A stretch of DNA of 53,238 nt from an uncultured Eubacteriales bacterium (GTDB lineage: Bacteria > Bacillota > Clostridia > Oscillospirales > CAG-272). The stretch is from contig UQNQ01000010.1 of the NCBI GenBank assembly GCA_900542425.1, positions 1 through 53,238 on the forward strand. Direction: 5' to 3'. Both the position numbers and the translations under genes were made by a program. The notes beneath the pieces are model-generated. The model was not told the origin of the DNA. It worked only from the letters and a program-made list of their open reading frames with translations, and did no database searches. Below, in pieces: positions 17,564 through 25,629 of the stretch; position 1 is the first letter of the stretch; the number at the start of each line of letters is the position of its first letter.

Positions 17564-17600
17564 ACAACGGCAAGCGTATAATGCGCTTGCCGTTTGTGTT
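17564..17600 (+). terminator. Intrinsic terminator after the restriction-modification operon
   Basis: A 10-bp stem ACGGCAAGCG/CGCTTGCCGT with a 7-base loop followed by TTGTGTTT, 18 bases past the nuclease stop. Confidence 0.8.
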
Positions 17601-17791
17601 TAAAGGCTGTTTTTGCCTTGCCCGTCGACTATAATATAGGATCGAGTCCTCTTTTTAGCTCTCGAAAGTGTCCATGCAGGTATATCATACAGAATGCCGT
17701 TGTACCGCACGGCACAGGAACTTGTTATGTTTGTGTTCCATTTATTTTTTTGTGTCTCACACCGTAGCAAGCAGGAAAACTGTTCTGACAT
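17600..17791 (-). pseudogene. Possible decayed coding fragment (63 codons)
   Basis: A minus-strand reading whose second half ('AVRYNGILYDIPAWTLSRA', then 'RTRSYIIVDGQGK') has the hydrophobic rhythm of a real beta-rich protein. It has no ribosome site and no promoter, and nothing recognisable lies further upstream. It may be the leftover of a small phage or mobile-element gene displaced with the restriction island, or it may be chance. Confidence 0.25.
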
Positions 17792-17894
17792 TTTCTCTGA
17801 ATAAGAAAACGGTTCAACTCATATTACTGAGATACACCGTATTTATGTTAAAAACTTCCTTATCTGACATTGCCAAAGATTTCCGCTGTTCTTT

Positions 17895-20444
17895 TTATGA
17901 CTGCATTTGAATATGATATCGTCCTGAATGAAGTGTATGGGCGGAAGTTCCCGGAAGGCTCAGGGTTGCTTCACATCCGACGGGAATCTCGATTTCCAAT
18001 GTGGTTTTGCCGTTTTTCTTCCGAAACTCGCATAGGATGACTCCGAGAGGGGTATCGATTGTCGCATGGACAAATTCCAGTCCGCAGTTTACGGCGGGAC
18101 GGAGAGTAACGTTTCGGTATCCGGGAGCTGCGGCTGTGATGCCCGCAATGTATTTATAAAAAAATGCGGACACATCGGAAAACATATGATGATTACGCGA
18201 GCCTCCGCCGTTCCAGCATTCCCAAAGGGTATTCGCGCCGAGCGTCAGCCAATGGGCATAGCTTGGATAGGTGGGATTTGCGATCATCTTTAAGGCGAGT
18301 TCTGTTTTTCCGTAGATACCGAGCACATTCAGAACGGCCTTCATGCCGAGTACACCGAAATCGAGGTGCCCGCCGCAGGCGTCGATCTGCTCTTCGAGCT
18401 TGTTGAGCAGGGCAGGAATTTCTGCACTTTTTGCCAGTCCGTAGTAGATCATAACGGCGGTTGCTGTTTGACAGTTACCGGAAACCGTATGTGTTTTCTC
18501 ATCATAGAAGCGGGTACGGAATGCGGAACGGATATAGGAGGCCTTTTCTTTATATTTGGATACGTCGGCAGGAAGTCCCAGAAGTTCGGCTGAGGCTGCC
18601 GCCATCATCACTGCGTTGTAGTAATAAGCGGTATCTGTAACCGCAACCGGACATCGAAAGGACTCCATATTGACGCTGATTGCCGGTCCGTCAAACGGTG
18701 CGCACCAGTCTCCAAGTCCGCCGTAGGCGATTCCGTCCTCGGACATGGAATCCAGCCATGAAACAAAGCGGCAGAGCGCACTGTAATTATCCCGCAGAAC
18801 GGATAGGTCACCGGAGGATTGATAGATCTGCCACGGCACCTCCCACATTGGTGCCGACCAGTCGGGACCATTCAGATTTCCGTTATAGCCCCAGCCTGGC
18901 GAAGGAACAATGCAGGGAAGACTTCCACAGGGGCGTTCAGCGTCCCGAAGGTCTTGCTGCCATTTTTTCATAAGAGGCTCCGCCGCGAAATTGATTAAGA
19001 GCTGTTCTACGGAAAGTCCGGTATCGCCTGTCCAAGAACTTTTTTCGCGCACGGTGTCGGAAACAAACGTGTTCATACAGCAGGATGTCGTTGCAGCAAG
19101 ACACATGCTTTGAATTTTGTTTATGGTTTCCGATGACGTGAAAAATTCACCGCGCACTGCAAAATCATTGCAGAGCGAGAGTGCTGTGACGTCTGATAGC
19201 TGTGGCTCCTCGCGGCTTCCGGAAATTTCTACCCATTGATATCCATGATATGTGAAGCGGGCATGCCATGTTTCCGGTTCATCCGTGCGTTTGATATAGG
19301 TGTCTGTCTGAAAAGAGTAGTTTTTGATAAAGCAAGCGAGCGGTGCCTGATCCAGTCTGCCGTCCTCTGTGAGTCTGTCACAGTAACGCACTGTGATTTT
19401 GTCTCCGCGCTTTCCGCGGAATGTGAGAAGGCACACGCCAGCCTGATTTTGTCCGATATCAAAAAGCCAGCCTTCCGGCACCTTTTTTTTCGATATGGCG
19501 GGAAAGCGCTTCCGAATGCGGATCGGTTCCATTTCCATTACGAAAAGCTCCGCTCCGGGGTTGGCAGCGCGGCGCGGCGCTTTCCAATCCGAATCGTCAA
19601 ATTCCGGCATATCCCAACCATCCATCTCAAGTCTGGCATCATACGTTTCCCCATGACGGATCCCGTTAAAGGTGATAGGCCCTGTATGGGATTTCCATGT
19701 GCTGTCGCTTTTGACGGTTTTTCGGGTACCGTCTTCATATTCGAGGACAAGATCACAAAGCAGCTTCGGAACGTCACGCCATGGTGCCGTGGCAGATTGC
19801 CATGGATCCTCTGTAAAACAATTATAAAAGCCGTTCCCGAGAATCACGCCGAGTGCGTTTCCTCCGATATGGAGCATATTTGTGACATCAAAGGCGCGGT
19901 AAAGAATCCGTTTGTCATAGGCGGTGTACGCGGTAGAGAGGAAGTCGTTTCCGACCTTTTCTCCATTGATGCGTGCTTCAAAATAGCCGAGTCCTGCAAG
20001 ATAAAGCATGGCACGCCGGATTTTCTTTTCCGCACGGAACGTGCGGCGCAGGTACGGCGCGGCGAGCGCCTCGTCGCGGCGAAGGCAGAAATGACCGGTA
20101 ATCCATATGCCGGAAAATGGAATCCCGCATTTGCCCGTATCAAAATATTCTGTCATGCAGGAAAGAAGTTCTCCTTCCGACCGGACAGTGAGGGAAAGAT
20201 AGTATCTTGTCATCGGCAAAAGCGGATCGCCTGCATAACGTATATTCGAGCATTCTTCAGAGGTGACAAAGCCTGTGTCCCAGATGGGGGAGGCAAAATC
20301 GGACGAGGCAGAAACAACAATCCGATAGGCATCCTGCCGTTTGCCGTTTTCGTTCGCGATAAGTTTCCACGAGAATTGGGGAACACTATCGATAACCGGA
20401 CGGACAAGACCGTTGATTCTGACCGAATTTTCACGTATTTTCAT
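17895..20444 (-). CDS. Alpha-L-rhamnosidase, GH78 family
   Basis: An 849-residue glycoside hydrolase of the GH78 layout: an N-terminal fibronectin-like domain (residues 1-110), the Bac_rhamnosid N domain, the concanavalin-like domain, a six-hairpin catalytic domain (about 420-760) and a C-terminal beta domain. The catalytic-acid region near residue 465 reads 'DTVREKSSWTGDTGLS', matching the family's R-E-x-x-x-W-x-G-D block. A second conserved block near 745 reads 'TLWECWNGGGSRNHHMFSD'. There is no signal peptide, so it probably acts in the cytoplasm on imported rhamnosides such as plant glycosides or pectin fragments. No transporter or sugar regulator is adjacent. It has its own promoter at 20487-20515. 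Confidence 0.95.
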   Translation of the reverse strand: MKIRENSVRINGLVRPVIDSVPQFSWKLIANENGKRQDAYRIVVSASSDFASPIWDTGFVTSEECSNIRYAGDPLLPMTRYYLSLTVRSEGELLSCMTEYFDTGKCGIPFSGIWITGHFCLRRDEALAAPYLRRTFRAEKKIRRAMLYLAGLGYFEARINGEKVGNDFLSTAYTAYDKRILYRAFDVTNMLHIGGNALGVILGNGFYNCFTEDPWQSATAPWRDVPKLLCDLVLEYEDGTRKTVKSDSTWKSHTGPITFNGIRHGETYDARLEMDGWDMPEFDDSDWKAPRRAANPGAELFVMEMEPIRIRKRFPAISKKKVPEGWLFDIGQNQAGVCLLTFRGKRGDKITVRYCDRLTEDGRLDQAPLACFIKNYSFQTDTYIKRTDEPETWHARFTYHGYQWVEISGSREEPQLSDVTALSLCNDFAVRGEFFTSSETINKIQSMCLAATTSCCMNTFVSDTVREKSSWTGDTGLSVEQLLINFAAEPLMKKWQQDLRDAERPCGSLPCIVPSPGWGYNGNLNGPDWSAPMWEVPWQIYQSSGDLSVLRDNYSALCRFVSWLDSMSEDGIAYGGLGDWCAPFDGPAISVNMESFRCPVAVTDTAYYYNAVMMAAASAELLGLPADVSKYKEKASYIRSAFRTRFYDEKTHTVSGNCQTATAVMIYYGLAKSAEIPALLNKLEEQIDACGGHLDFGVLGMKAVLNVLGIYGKTELALKMIANPTYPSYAHWLTLGANTLWECWNGGGSRNHHMFSDVSAFFYKYIAGITAAAPGYRNVTLRPAVNCGLEFVHATIDTPLGVILCEFRKKNGKTTLEIEIPVGCEATLSLPGTSAHTLHSGRYHIQMQS

Positions 20445-20486
20445 GGTTTATTTCCTTTTCTGGTTTTAGCGAATGCGTTCTCCGAA

Positions 20487-20515
20487 ATTATGACACGTTT
20501 TGAGCCCGCTGTCAA
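20487..20515 (-). promoter_or_regulatory. Promoter of the rhamnosidase gene
   Basis: Minus strand: TTGACA (20510-20515), 17 bases, CATAAT (20487-20492). It is arranged back to back with the plus-strand promoter about 100 bases away. Confidence 0.7.
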
Positions 20516-20613
20516 CTGTTTTTTCAAACCGAGTTTGTTTTTTCAAAAATTTCCGGTATTTTTCTGGGAAAACGGAATAAAATTCGGGATACGGGCAGGA
20601 GAAATGTCATTGG

Positions 20614-20642
20614 TTGACAAAAAAATTCTCTTATATTATAAT
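20614..20642 (+). promoter_or_regulatory. Consensus promoter of the NTase/ATPase/TOPRIM/lipase operon
   Basis: TTGACA (20614-20619), 17 bases, TATAAT (20637-20642), a perfect sigma-A promoter. No other promoter or terminator is evident before 24868, so the four genes that follow are likely one transcript. Confidence 0.85.
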
Positions 20643-20680
20643 GAAAACATCTGAACGAGCATGTGGAAAGGAGCGGTGTC

Positions 20681-21349
20681 ATGTTTTCCATTGATGAGTA
20701 CATGACAAAATTGACGGGACTTCTTCGGAACGCTTTTGGTGCACGTCTTTTGTATGTTGGCTTACAGGGAAGCTATCAGCGAGGAGAAGCAGGTCCTCAA
20801 AGTGATATTGACGTTATGGTGGTTCTCGACACGCTTTCGGTATCCGATCTCGACCGATACAGGGTTTTGCTGAAAGAGGCGGGAGAAGCGGAGCGGGCGT
20901 GCGGCTTTCTTTGCGGGGCGGCAGAGCTTGCGGCGTGGAACCCTTATGAGATCTGTCATCTTCTCCACACGACAGAGGACCGGTACGGACGGCTTGCCCC
21001 GCTTGTTCCGGCTTATCGGAAAGAGGATATAAGAGCTTTTGTGAAAATCAGTCTTGACAATCTGTATCACGAATTATGTCACCGGTATCTTTATGCGGAC
21101 AGAGAGGAAAATATAGCGGCACTGCAGGGTTCTTATAAATCCGTATTTTTTCTTTTACAAAATCTTATGTATCTCAGAACAGGTGAGTTTGTTAAGACAA
21201 AACGGGATTTATCCGCCCGATTGTCCGGCGCGGAGAAGATGGTGATGGCTTGGGAACAAAAACTGAGTCATGAAAAATCGTATGATTTTGATATGGCGTT
21301 TCAGGTGCTGTTTGAATGGTGCCGGAATACCATTTGTGAAATCGGATAA
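20681..21349 (+). CDS. Nucleotidyltransferase-domain protein
   Basis: A 222-residue protein starting at the ATG preceded by AAAGGAG (7-base gap). The N-terminal half is a Pol-beta-type nucleotidyltransferase: G30-S31 in 'GLQGSYQRGE' followed by S41-D42-I-D44 in 'SDIDVMVVLD', the metal-binding pair. The C-terminal half is helical ('VKISLDNLYHELCHRYLY', 'YKSVFFLLQNLMYL'), recalling the helical partner domain of aminoglycoside adenylyltransferases and MNT/HEPN pairs. No HEPN gene is adjacent. The substrate is unknown: small molecule, tRNA or protein AMPylation are all possible. It is the first gene of the operon, 45 bases before the ATPase gene. Confidence 0.8.
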   Translation: MFSIDEYMTKLTGLLRNAFGARLLYVGLQGSYQRGEAGPQSDIDVMVVLDTLSVSDLDRYRVLLKEAGEAERACGFLCGAAELAAWNPYEICHLLHTTEDRYGRLAPLVPAYRKEDIRAFVKISLDNLYHELCHRYLYADREENIAALQGSYKSVFFLLQNLMYLRTGEFVKTKRDLSARLSGAEKMVMAWEQKLSHEKSYDFDMAFQVLFEWCRNTICEIG

Positions 21350-21394
21350 CAATGAAACTGAATTCCGGCGTAGTCGGACAGACGGGAGGAAAGC

Positions 21395-22786
21395 ATGAAA
21401 TATCAAAATATCAGGCTGATGTCAGCGGAACTTTGGAATTTCAAAAATGTATCACATGGAAAACTCGAGATGCCATGTGCCGTAAAGCGGGATTTTTCCT
21501 GTGAAAAATCGGAAATCCTCGGCATCTACGGTCAAAACGGTTCCGGAAAAACGACCGTCATTGACGCGTTGTTTTTCGCTAAGCTCCTTTTACAAGGGGA
21601 GGCACTGCCGTGTGATGCTGTGGATTATATTGCGAAAAGCGCCGATGAAGCCGTCTGTTCTCTTGTCTTTTATCTTGGCGAGGCAGAGCACGGATTTGTC
21701 GTCTCCTATGAGTTTGCACTGCGCCGCACTGGCACCGGCGCTTATGTTTCACGGGAGAAGCTTACACTCCGTACCGTGTCGGACGGAAAATTTTCACCGT
21801 CCAAAACGCTGCTGTCTTATGATGCGGACGCTGCCGGAAGGTTCCTTTCTCCGAAATATCGATGGGATGCAATGGTTTCATCGTCGACGGAAGCGTCTAT
21901 CGACCTTGCCGTGGCAAGACGTCTGGCTGTCAAAAATGCATCTTCCTTTCTTTTTTCAAAGGATACAGAATCTATTTTTGCCGCCTGCGGAACATTGGAT
22001 GCAGAAGAAACCGCGGCGCCTTGCTCGGTGCGCACAGCCTTATCTGCCTATGCGGCTCAGGGACTTTTTGTGATAAGCTCCGACCATTCCGGTGTCATTG
22101 CACTTTCCGCCGTGCTGCCGATTGCACTCCGCTTTGACGGAGATGCAAAAACGCCGGACGAAATGCTGCTTTCGCTGACCGAACCGTCTGTACAGCCTTT
22201 GGAGACGTATCGTATGGTAACGATTTCTGTCAAATCCCTGAATTGCGTACTTCAGGTGCTGATTCCGGGAATGAAACTGGAAATTCGGGAATACGGCGGT
22301 CAAATGACACCGGACGGAAGAGACGGGATGCGTTTTGAGATTCTTTCGGTGCGCGGAGAAGATAAAATTCCTCTTAAGTATGAATCGGAGGGAATCAAAA
22401 AACTGATTTCCATTCTGAGTATTCTGATTGCGATGTATAATAACTCTTCGGTTTGTGTTGTCGTCGATGAATTTGATGCCGGCGTTTATGAATATCTGCT
22501 TGGGGAAATTCTTGGAATTTTAGAGGAAAGCGGCAGGGGACAGCTGATTTTTACCTCTCATAATCTCCGCCCGCTTGAAATGATCGACAGAAAGGATATT
22601 GTATTTACGACGACAAATCCGGAAAATCGGTATATCCGCATGGAAGGCGGCGGGAATCTGCGCGACCGGTATATCCGCAGTATCAGTCTTGGCGGACAAA
22701 AGGAAGAGCTGTACGGCTATACAAGTCCGCTCGAAATTGCGCGTGCGTTCCGGCTTGCAGGGAGGTGCGGGGATGAAAACCGCTGA
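21395..22786 (+). CDS. AAA family ATPase of OLD/RecF type (AAA_15/AAA_21-like)
   Basis: A 463-residue ABC-like AAA ATPase. 'SAELWNFKNV' is the usual first strand, then Walker A G46-Q-N-G-S-G-K52-T-T. 'KYESEGIKKLISI' (328-340) stands in for the signature region, Walker B is 'VCVVVDEFDAG' (D358-E359), and 'TSHN' (387-390) is the H-loop. This is the fold of the ATPases in OLD nucleases, Gabija GajA, PARIS AriA and abortive-infection pairs, which sense phage products and release or activate a nuclease. Unlike GajA it has no nuclease domain of its own. The nuclease-like partner is the next gene, which overlaps it by 14 bases with the ribosome site inside this gene, a sign of coupled stoichiometry. 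Confidence 0.85.
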   Translation: MKYQNIRLMSAELWNFKNVSHGKLEMPCAVKRDFSCEKSEILGIYGQNGSGKTTVIDALFFAKLLLQGEALPCDAVDYIAKSADEAVCSLVFYLGEAEHGFVVSYEFALRRTGTGAYVSREKLTLRTVSDGKFSPSKTLLSYDADAAGRFLSPKYRWDAMVSSSTEASIDLAVARRLAVKNASSFLFSKDTESIFAACGTLDAEETAAPCSVRTALSAYAAQGLFVISSDHSGVIALSAVLPIALRFDGDAKTPDEMLLSLTEPSVQPLETYRMVTISVKSLNCVLQVLIPGMKLEIREYGGQMTPDGRDGMRFEILSVRGEDKIPLKYESEGIKKLISILSILIAMYNNSSVCVVVDEFDAGVYEYLLGEILGILEESGRGQLIFTSHNLRPLEMIDRKDIVFTTTNPENRYIRMEGGGNLRDRYIRSISLGGQKEELYGYTSPLEIARAFRLAGRCGDENR

Positions 22787-23480
22787 AAAAAAAGTTCTTC
22801 TGTTTCTGGTTGAGGGATCTACAGACAGTACCTCTCTTGGTTTTGTGATGTCAAGGCTGGTTGAGTCGGCGGATGTGCGGTTTCTTGTGTTGGGCGGGGA
22901 TATTTGCTATCGCTATCGGATTACCGAGGAAAACGCCGCGAAAACGATTCTTCGTTCTGTCGACGGTTTTTTACAGCGGTATCGCCTGCGGAAATCCGAT
23001 CTTCTTAAAATTGTGCATGTGATTGACACGGACGGGGCATTTATCCCTCCGGCACGCGTGTTTCATGGTGGAAATGAACATGCCTATTACGCCGATGATA
23101 AAATCGTAACGCTCTCCGACGATTCCATCCGCGCGCGAAACGAAAGAAAAACCGGTGCGGCGATGGTGCTCTCCGAGCTTCGTTCGATCGATCGGATTCC
23201 GTATGAATTTTATTATTTTTCACGCAACATTGAGCATGTTCTGCACGGTCGCACGGATACACTTTCCAGTGCGGAAAAAAGAGAGCTTTCCGAGCGGTTT
23301 GAAAATCAGTATGCGGAAGAGCCGGAATCGTTTGTCACGTTTCTGCGTTCTCCCGGTATCGCGGTTCACGGTACTTATGAGCAAACGTGGGATTACATTT
23401 TTCGTGGAGTCAATTCGCTGAAGCGGGGAACAAATTTAGGATTGATGTTTCATGCGCCGGCACAGAAAAATTTGTTATAA
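22773..23480 (+). CDS. TOPRIM-like partner protein of the AAA ATPase
   Basis: A 235-residue protein starting at the ATG behind GGAGG. Two acidic motifs fit a TOPRIM fold: 'FLVEGSTDSTSL' (E14, D17) after a hydrophobic strand, and 'VHVIDTDGAF' (D85-x-D87) after another. Between them comes 'GGDICYRYRI'. The second half has 'YYFSRNIEHVLHG' and a helical tail ending 'RGVNSLKRGTNLG'. In OLD-family systems TOPRIM domains cut DNA or RNA using these acidic residues. PARIS AriB and AbiL/RloB-type partners are the closest architectural comparisons, but no family name is claimed. Translation is probably coupled to the ATPase. Confidence 0.65.
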   Translation: MKTAEKKVLLFLVEGSTDSTSLGFVMSRLVESADVRFLVLGGDICYRYRITEENAAKTILRSVDGFLQRYRLRKSDLLKIVHVIDTDGAFIPPARVFHGGNEHAYYADDKIVTLSDDSIRARNERKTGAAMVLSELRSIDRIPYEFYYFSRNIEHVLHGRTDTLSSAEKRELSERFENQYAEEPESFVTFLRSPGIAVHGTYEQTWDYIFRGVNSLKRGTNLGLMFHAPAQKNLL

Positions 23481-23503
23481 AAATAAGCTCGGAGGAATCT
23501 AAG

Positions 23504-24868
23504 ATGGAAAACAACGCGGGAAAACGAAAAATGAATTTTGCGGAACGTTTATTCTTGATTTATCGCATATTTGTTATGGCTCTTTGCGTAAATTCCTTTT
23601 TTCTGCTCCGCAGGATTCCGGCGTTGATTCCCGTATTTTTGTTGATTTTTCTTCTGGTTAACCTGAGACCAGTGCTTCCGTCCCGTGAGATACCGTCTTT
23701 CCGGCTCAGAATTTGCCGCAGCGGGACAGCCTGTCTTGTCATTTTTTTGTGGACATGCGGCATTTCGGTCATTTTTCATATTGCCGCGGCATTTGTGCTT
23801 TTGCCGGATGATTGGCAGGGCTTGGCGGGCAGTGCTTCCGTTTGTCTGTGTACAGAGGCGCTCCTTTTTTGGAATGGAATGATTCGTGTATATGCCTGTT
23901 CAGTTCAGCTTGGAATCCGTCACCGCGTGATCGGTATTCTTTGCGGCTTTATTCCTGTAGTCAATTTGATTTTACTTGTGAAAATCATCCGGATTGTATC
24001 CGACGAGATATCGTTTGAAACAGAAAAGGAAAAGCTGGAGTTGGCACGTGAGAACGAGCAGGTGTGCCGCACAAAGTATCCGGTGCTGCTTGTTCACGGC
24101 GTATTTTTCAGAGACCGCCGCTTCTTGAACTATTGGGGCAGAATCCCGGGAACGCTTATCCGGAACGGCGCCCGGATTTTCTATGGAAATCATGAATCCG
24201 CCGCTTCTGTTCCTGACGCCGCGGCGGAGCTTTCCACCCGGATTCAAAAGATTGTGGCGGATACCGGCTGCGGCAAAGTGAATATCATTGCGCATTCCAA
24301 GGGAGGACTTGACTGCCGCTGGGCGCTGAACTGCCTTGACACAGCACCGTATGTGGCATCGCTTACCACAATCAACACACCGCATCACGGCTGTGAATTC
24401 GCGGACTATCTGTTAAATAAGATCCCGAAAAAGATGCAGTTGAAAATCGCAGGTACATACAATACCGCAATGAAAAAGATGGGAGATAAACATCCGGATT
24501 TCATGGCGGCAGTATCCGATCTTACCGCAGAACGGTGCGAGGAACGGAATCGGCTGATGAAAGATTCGGATGCGGAACAAAATATCGTGTGCAAAAGCGT
24601 CGGCTCAAGACTGGATCATGCCTCGGGCGGAAAGTTTCCGCTGAATTTTACCTATCCGCTCGTGAAATATTTCGACGGTCCGAACGACGGGCTCGTGGCG
24701 GAAAGTTCATGCCGATGGGGAACAGAGTTTCAGTTTCTCACGGCACAGGGAAAGAGGGGAATTTCTCACGGAGATGTGATTGACCTGAACAGAGAAAATA
24801 TTCCCGGTTTTGACGTACGGGAGTTTTATGTCAGACTTCTGTCTGATTTAAAAAAGCGTGGTTTATAG
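23504..24868 (+). CDS. Membrane-anchored alpha/beta hydrolase, triacylglycerol lipase-like
   Basis: A 454-residue protein; the ATG has GGAGG 8 bases upstream. The first 165 residues hold about five hydrophobic segments (near 13-33, 38-55, 73-99, 110-128, 140-163). The rest is an alpha/beta hydrolase: 'YPVLLVHGVFFRD' (oxyanion region, 192-204), nucleophile elbow A263-H-S265-K-G-G, then 'TINTPHHGCEF' and 'FDGPNDGLV', typical of Pseudomonas/Staphylococcus-type lipases. It could turn over membrane lipids or act on lipid substrates at the inner face. It follows the TOPRIM gene by 23 bases on the same transcript. Whether it is part of a defence unit or an independent lipase cannot be decided from sequence. 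Confidence 0.8.
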   Translation: MENNAGKRKMNFAERLFLIYRIFVMALCVNSFFLLRRIPALIPVFLLIFLLVNLRPVLPSREIPSFRLRICRSGTACLVIFLWTCGISVIFHIAAAFVLLPDDWQGLAGSASVCLCTEALLFWNGMIRVYACSVQLGIRHRVIGILCGFIPVVNLILLVKIIRIVSDEISFETEKEKLELARENEQVCRTKYPVLLVHGVFFRDRRFLNYWGRIPGTLIRNGARIFYGNHESAASVPDAAAELSTRIQKIVADTGCGKVNIIAHSKGGLDCRWALNCLDTAPYVASLTTINTPHHGCEFADYLLNKIPKKMQLKIAGTYNTAMKKMGDKHPDFMAAVSDLTAERCEERNRLMKDSDAEQNIVCKSVGSRLDHASGGKFPLNFTYPLVKYFDGPNDGLVAESSCRWGTEFQFLTAQGKRGISHGDVIDLNRENIPGFDVREFYVRLLSDLKKRGL

Positions 24869-24950
24869 GGGAGCAACATTATCCGCTGGGGTGTAATGGC
24901 AAGTTTCCGGGACTAACGCAGAATTGGATGAAATCAAGAGAGGGAATAAG

Positions 24951-25457
24951 ATGCAAAGGGTGATAGTAATTGGATGCCCGGGAAGCGGCAAAAGTACGTT
25001 TGCAAGACGGCTTCATGATATAACAAAAATTCCCTTATACCATTTGGATATGATGTATTGGAGAGAGGATAAATCTACGGTTCCTCTATCCCTTTTCAGA
25101 CAAAGACTGGAAGAGATTGTCGGACAAGACTCCTGGATTCTCGATGGCAATTACGGTTCGACAATGGAGTTCCGGATGCGGAGCTGCGATACGGTATTCT
25201 TTCTGGATTATCCGCTTGAGGTATGCCTTGCGGGCGTACAGTCGCGAAAAGGCAAGGCACGTTCCGATATGCCTTGGACGGAAACGGAAGACGACGAGGA
25301 ATTTTTGATGTTTATTCGGAATTATCGTTGCGTCAGCCGCCCGATTGTCATGCAGTTGCTTGAAAAATACGCAGGCAAAAAGATTTATGTTTTTACAGAC
25401 AGACGGGACACGGATGATTTTTTATGCTGTCTACAAAAAAATGAAAAAAGCCCTTGA
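24951..25457 (+). CDS. P-loop NTPase, adenylate-kinase-like (FlaR/topology-modulation type)
   Basis: A 168-residue single-domain P-loop protein: Walker A G8-C-P-G-S-G-K-S-T16, then 'LDMMYWRED' and 'WILDGNYG', and a C-terminal 'IYVFTDRRDTDDFL'. This is the small kinase-like group annotated as 'FlaR' or 'DNA topology modulation protein'; the true substrate is not established. The ATG at 24951 is chosen because AGAGAGGGAATAAG precedes it, while an ATG nine codons earlier has no site. Its stop codon lies inside the left arm of its own terminator stem, so ribosomes reaching the end would affect hairpin formation. No promoter is obvious in the 82 bases after the lipase gene. Confidence 0.8.
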   Translation: MQRVIVIGCPGSGKSTFARRLHDITKIPLYHLDMMYWREDKSTVPLSLFRQRLEEIVGQDSWILDGNYGSTMEFRMRSCDTVFFLDYPLEVCLAGVQSRKGKARSDMPWTETEDDEEFLMFIRNYRCVSRPIVMQLLEKYAGKKIYVFTDRRDTDDFLCCLQKNEKSP

Positions 25458-25484
25458 TAGGCGTACAAACTATCAAGGGCTTTA
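25447..25484 (+). terminator. Intrinsic terminator overlapping a stop codon
   Basis: AAAGCCCTTGATAG pairs with CTATCAAGGGCTTT (14-bp stem, 9-base loop). The TGA of the upstream gene (25455-25457) is in the stem. Confidence 0.9.
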
Positions 25485-25546
25485 TCATATTGTTTAAAAT
25501 TTGTTTTTTAGAAAGAGAACGCCGTATGAATTTAAAACTCGTAAAT

Positions 25547-25580
25547 AAATTTATATAAAACGCTTGACAAATTATATAAA
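25547..25580 (+). repeat. Two phased direct repeats flanking the -35 box, possible operator
   Basis: AAATTTATATAAA (25547-25559) and AAATTATATAAA (25569-25580) repeat with 21-22 bases between equivalent positions, two turns of DNA. They bracket the TTGACA of the promoter for a ribbon-helix-helix gene. RHH proteins bind short repeats cooperatively, often at their own promoters. Confidence 0.45.
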
Positions 25581-25592
25581 GAGTGATATAAT
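25564..25592 (+). promoter_or_regulatory. Promoter of the RHH regulator-clpB operon
   Basis: TTGACA (25564-25569), 17 bases, TATAAT (25587-25592), a perfect consensus. No CIRCE-type inverted repeat is present. Confidence 0.85.
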
Positions 25593-25629
25593 AAATCCAA
25601 TTAAAAGGAAAGCGGGGAGAAGAGAAAAA

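Larger units (their letters stand above)
17549..17894. other. Gene-poor boundary between the restriction island and the rhamnosidase gene
   Basis: 346 bases that hold the island's terminator and the doubtful fragment above, but no intact gene, tRNA or repeat pair I can identify. No clear terminator for the minus-strand rhamnosidase gene is visible. No direct repeat matching the left flank (15178-15359) was found by eye, so the insertion mechanism of the island is not evident. Confidence 0.6.

Noticed and set aside
19236..20654. A 472-codon plus-strand open reading frame across the rhamnosidase gene
   Set aside because: It is fully antisense to a GH78 gene with all family motifs, has no ribosome site or recognisable domain, and overlaps the divergent promoter region.
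20681..21349. A HEPN-MNT toxin-antitoxin pair
   Set aside because: The nucleotidyltransferase has no adjacent HEPN gene with an R-x4-6-H motif; the neighbour is an AAA ATPase.
25485..25629. CIRCE (HrcA) operator for the clpB operon
   Set aside because: No TTAGCACTC-N9-GAGTGCTAA-like inverted repeat; only the direct repeats at 25547-25580 were found.
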